Positions 61,187 to 64,000 of a DNA stretch of 64,000 bases are shown piece after piece. Both the position numbers and the translations under genes were made by a program. Where the stretch lies: contig NC_058339.1 of assembly GCF_905475395.1 (NCBI RefSeq), positions 45,827,172 to 45,891,171 of the forward strand. Reading direction: 5' to 3'. Each line of letters opens with the position of its first letter. The stretch's first letter is position 1. Under the pieces are notes generated by a model that searched no databases, had not been told where the DNA came from, and worked only from the letters and a program-made list of their open reading frames with translations. Source of the DNA: Chrysoperla carnea. Its lineage: Eukaryota; Arthropoda; Insecta; Neuroptera; Chrysopidae.

Positions 61187-62277
61187 GTAAGTTTATCTAT
61201 ATATAGTATAAAAAAAAGTCCGTCCTCCGCGTCTGCCTTGTTTATCCACCAATTCCTTCTAAACCACGCAACATGTTTTGAAACGGTTTTTACCATCATA
61301 TAGATAATTGCATTTCGTATAGTACATCCTAACTGAAAGCGTTCGAAGCCGCACCGAGTCGCTAATATTTTATAAAATATCAATCGTGTGTTGAGTCTCG
61401 AGAACCCATAACACACTTATCGACACTCCTAAGTACCGAAAATTCTCTTCACGAAGGGTTGATTACGTTATGAGCACAAATAAATTATAAATAGATTTGG
61501 TCTATGTAGATTCAAAGGCTTCGCTTACACGCTACGTCTCAATCAGGAGTAATTAAACCAATTTATTAACTCCCGTCTAAGAGCCGTTTAAACGTCTTTG
61601 ATTCTACATACAAAAACACAAAATTTCAGTTAATTTGACAATAAAATTTAGATTTCATAGATTTTGTTAAAAATTACTTTGTATCTTAAGTTTAATCAAA
61701 TTACGAAATAAAATGTCGAGGAAAAAAAATCGAGGGCACTATTTTTCTCCAATTACGATAAAAATCCAATAGTTATAAAATACTCTGAGAAGTCGTTCAT
61801 AATCCCATACGAACGGCAATTTCTTGGATTGACTTCAGGTAACTTCTTAGAAAATGTTTGCCTAAGAGTAAATTGAACTGGATTTTCGTGGACTCTTAGA
61901 TCCTACTTATTATAAAATTTTAAAAACCGAGACAAAAATTTAGAGTTTGTCTATTTAAATCATAAAAAATTTTGAAAAGCATAATTTAAAAAAAAATACA
62001 TTGCGAAAATCTCAAATTTGTATTCAGAAATGAATTGCTATTCCTAAACTGACATCAATCTCATCTGATCTCCAATTTTGTCAATTCAATTTTGCTTTTT
62101 TCTTTTTGAACCGACAGTCAAATGGACGAAGTGGAAAAACACTTACTTTGTATAAAATTTTCGCACATATAATGTTTTCTGTATTTTCGTTTATGAAATA
62201 TAAATTATATCTACATAGATATGAGTTGAATAACTGTTTTTATACACAATATAATTTCAACCAAAATTTTTTTGTAG
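61187..62277 (+). other. zinc-finger gene intron
   Basis: 1091 bp from GTAAGT to TTTTTTTGTAG. Read-through would add 38 codons unlike the rest of the protein before a stop at 61301-61303, which supports the splice. No repeat recognised inside. Confidence 0.8.
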
Positions 62278-62634
62278 GTGCCTAACAATCAAATTCAACT
62301 TCCTGTTCAAATTCAAGTGCCCCAACATCACTTACAAATTGGCAATTCAGCTGGTGACGGTGATGTGAATGGTGATGATTCAACTGATCAACAAATTAGT
62401 ACAGTTGTGTTACCATCAGCAGCGGAAACAACACAAATTCAAGTCCCTGTCCAAATACAAGTTCCACAACATCATCTAGTAAATAATATCAAACGTGAAA
62501 TAAATTTAAATGGCGGTGATAATAATTCAACAAATGACCAACAAATTAGCACTGTTGTATTACCAACAGCTGCTGAAACAGGTGCAATGGCTATATTACA
62601 TCAAGCAACGACAAATACTCAACAGCAACACTGA
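62278..62634 (+). CDS. C2H2 zinc-finger protein, last coding exon
   Basis: Begins GTGCCTAACAAT directly after the acceptor, in phase 0 with the 61186 donor, so GTG is an internal Val and not a start. It encodes residues 501-618. Two 48-codon units lie in tandem (62293-62436 and 62437-62580). Each opens IQ(L/V)PVQIQVPQHHL and closes DQQISTVVLP(S/T)AAET, with diverged centres. The second centre holds NIKREI, a third SUMO-consensus Lys (K572). The composition (Gln, Val, Ile, no charge in the repeats) suggests an activation or interaction region. The protein ends TNTQQQH. Confidence 0.88.
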   Translation: MPNNQIQLPVQIQVPQHHLQIGNSAGDGDVNGDDSTDQQISTVVLPSAAETTQIQVPVQIQVPQHHLVNNIKREINLNGGDNNSTNDQQISTVVLPTAAETGAMAILHQATTNTQQQH

Positions 62635-64000
62635 TCTATACTGTTTATTGCGATTATCATCCATATCGCTCTCACTAACTCAATTCTTATACTGTTGAGA
62701 TTGTCTTACTTGAGACGTCAAAATATCATGTGCCCTGATAAATGGAAAATGTGTGTTTTGTACATAAAAGGACAAAGACAACAAGAGTTTATCAAAAAAT
62801 TTCTTTAGAGATTATTAAAAAATAGGATTTTGGATTTATTTTTTGTGTGTATTATAATTTTGAACAAAATACGGAAGCGGTGTTGTTTAGCTTTTTAAAA
62901 TCAACAATAGGCAATTTTAACGACGCAACAATCGAGCTAGTGTATTGAGCTTAGTTTTTTTTCTTTTTTTGTAAAGCATTGTTTGTTGTATAATTTTACT
63001 ATCAATTTTTGATTTATGAACCTTTTTTTATCATTTAATAATTTAACAAAGAAAGATTTATTTGTTTTTAATGGAAATGTAATTATCCTCACACTATGCG
63101 ATTTATAACAAATGTATTTTAGTTTTTCTAATACTAATTGAAAAAAATGTGTTTTAGCAAAAATGATTTTAAGTTTTTTTAAAGCAATTATAAATTTATT
63201 CAAAAACTTAAATCACAAGACTGTGATACGTGTAACATAGCGGTGTGAAATTTATAGCTCACCAAAGTAAAGATGACAATATTCTTTTCTGTGGAATGTA
63301 CATATTTTTACACCAGGCACACAGTCTAGTGATTAAAGTCTATAAGTTAACCGTATACGTGTTTCATTTTGAATGATTATATTATCAATGACATCTGAAA
63401 CTTTCATCAATTATTGTTTGATAGTAAGATCAACCTCGCTCCGTGGGCGCCTAAGAAACAGATAAACAATTTTGGCTATTATCGACATTCGTAAGTAAAT
63501 GATTAATGGCGAAGGACTGAAAACTAACCTTTAACAAGCAGCTTATCAATTAAAACCCTTAACTAATATCGTAAATTTTTCGTAAATGTAAAATATATCA
63601 TAGGGCAGATTTGATCTCAATCAAGACTCATTTTATCACTTTCTTCTATCATGGTGAATAATTATCATTATTGTGTATAACTTTTTCTACGATAAATAAG
63701 TAAATTCTTTTTGGATTTTTATCTTTCATGATAAACTTAGTTTTTCACAAAATATTTACTACCCATTACAGGTTAATTATGATAAAAATATGCAAGTATA
63801 TTTGTGTAGTTATTGATTAAAACACGCGAGTTAATGATTCGAAACACCCTCCATGAGATTATTTGATGTTTAGGAATCGTGATGCCCTTACGATAGTAAA
63901 TGAAACACTTACGATAATCTTAATGAAACTAGAAACAAAGTCGATTAACGGAAAAATTAAATTTTTAAAATCATTTATGGAATAATTATATTCAATTCCA
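62635..64000. other. zinc-finger 3' UTR and downstream DNA
   Basis: No AATAAA was found in the region; ATTAAA variants occur near 62815, 63333 and 63548. The 88-codon minus-strand frame at 62937-63203 is Lys/Phe-rich low-complexity sequence and is not supported as a gene. Confidence 0.4.

Noticed and set aside
61187-61303. Zinc-finger protein extended to the stop at 61303
   Set aside because: A consensus GTAAGT donor at 61187 precedes this stretch, the sequence changes character, and the downstream exon continues the Gln/Val-rich composition.
62278-62634. GTG start codon of an independent gene at 62278
   Set aside because: The position is exactly after a TTTTTTTGTAG acceptor and in phase with the 61186 donor; it is an internal exon boundary of the zinc-finger gene.

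Overview
This is AT-rich (roughly 70-75% A+T by eye) nuclear DNA from an animal, almost certainly an insect. The evidence is spliced genes with GT..AG introns from 83 bp to about 7 kb, metazoan protein families (a SOCS-type SH2 protein, EMC3, a C2H2 zinc-finger factor), AATAAA-type poly(A) signals, and a dense mixture of MITEs, foldback elements and tRNA-like SINE fragments typical of insect intergenic DNA. The order cannot be fixed from the sequence alone. There is no bacterial or viral gene content.

Layout. 1-28.3 kb: no supportable gene. It holds a relic of a non-LTR retrotransposon (2.6-2.75 kb), several foldback elements (5.1, 6.4, 10.7, 12.7, 15.1, 24.1 kb), a hAT-type MITE (8.1 kb) with a second copy at 26.4 kb showing a perfect 8-bp target duplication, a pogo/Tigger-like MITE (22.6 kb), and dispersed repeats. 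28.3-38.3 kb: a two-coding-exon SOCS gene of the CISH/SOCS2 type on the + strand. Its 47-nt first coding exon (28967-29013) is separated by a 7.1-kb intron from the main exon (36147-37965). An AU-rich element follows the stop. 38.3-44.1 kb: repeats and a GC-elevated island at 42.6-42.9 kb. 44.19-44.90 kb: a small two-exon gene whose first coding exon is only 17 nt; it encodes a 94-residue protein that looks like the FAM104/VCF (p97/VCP cofactor) family. 45-49.2 kb: a three-layer nested transposon insertion. 50.03-52.34 kb: EMC3 in two exons. 52.4-58 kb: repeats, including a foldback with two 233-bp arms about 98% identical and a pre-miRNA-sized hairpin. 58.2-62.6 kb onward: a four-finger C2H2 transcription-factor-like gene in one 5' UTR exon (inferred) and two coding exons, the last containing a 48-codon tandem duplication.

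The four genes are all on the + strand but are independent eukaryotic units. They touch JAK/STAT feedback (SOCS), membrane-protein insertion into the ER (EMC3), probably p97-linked nuclear protein handling (FAM104-like) and transcription (zinc finger). The splice models come from reading-frame phase, splice-site dinucleotides and family comparison; none was tested against transcripts. Repeat identities are by eye. The strongest leads are the long N-terminal extension and altered BC/Cul5 boxes of the SOCS protein, the 17-nt start exon, the recent foldback at 54.4-55.1 kb and the nested element at 47.2-48.0 kb.
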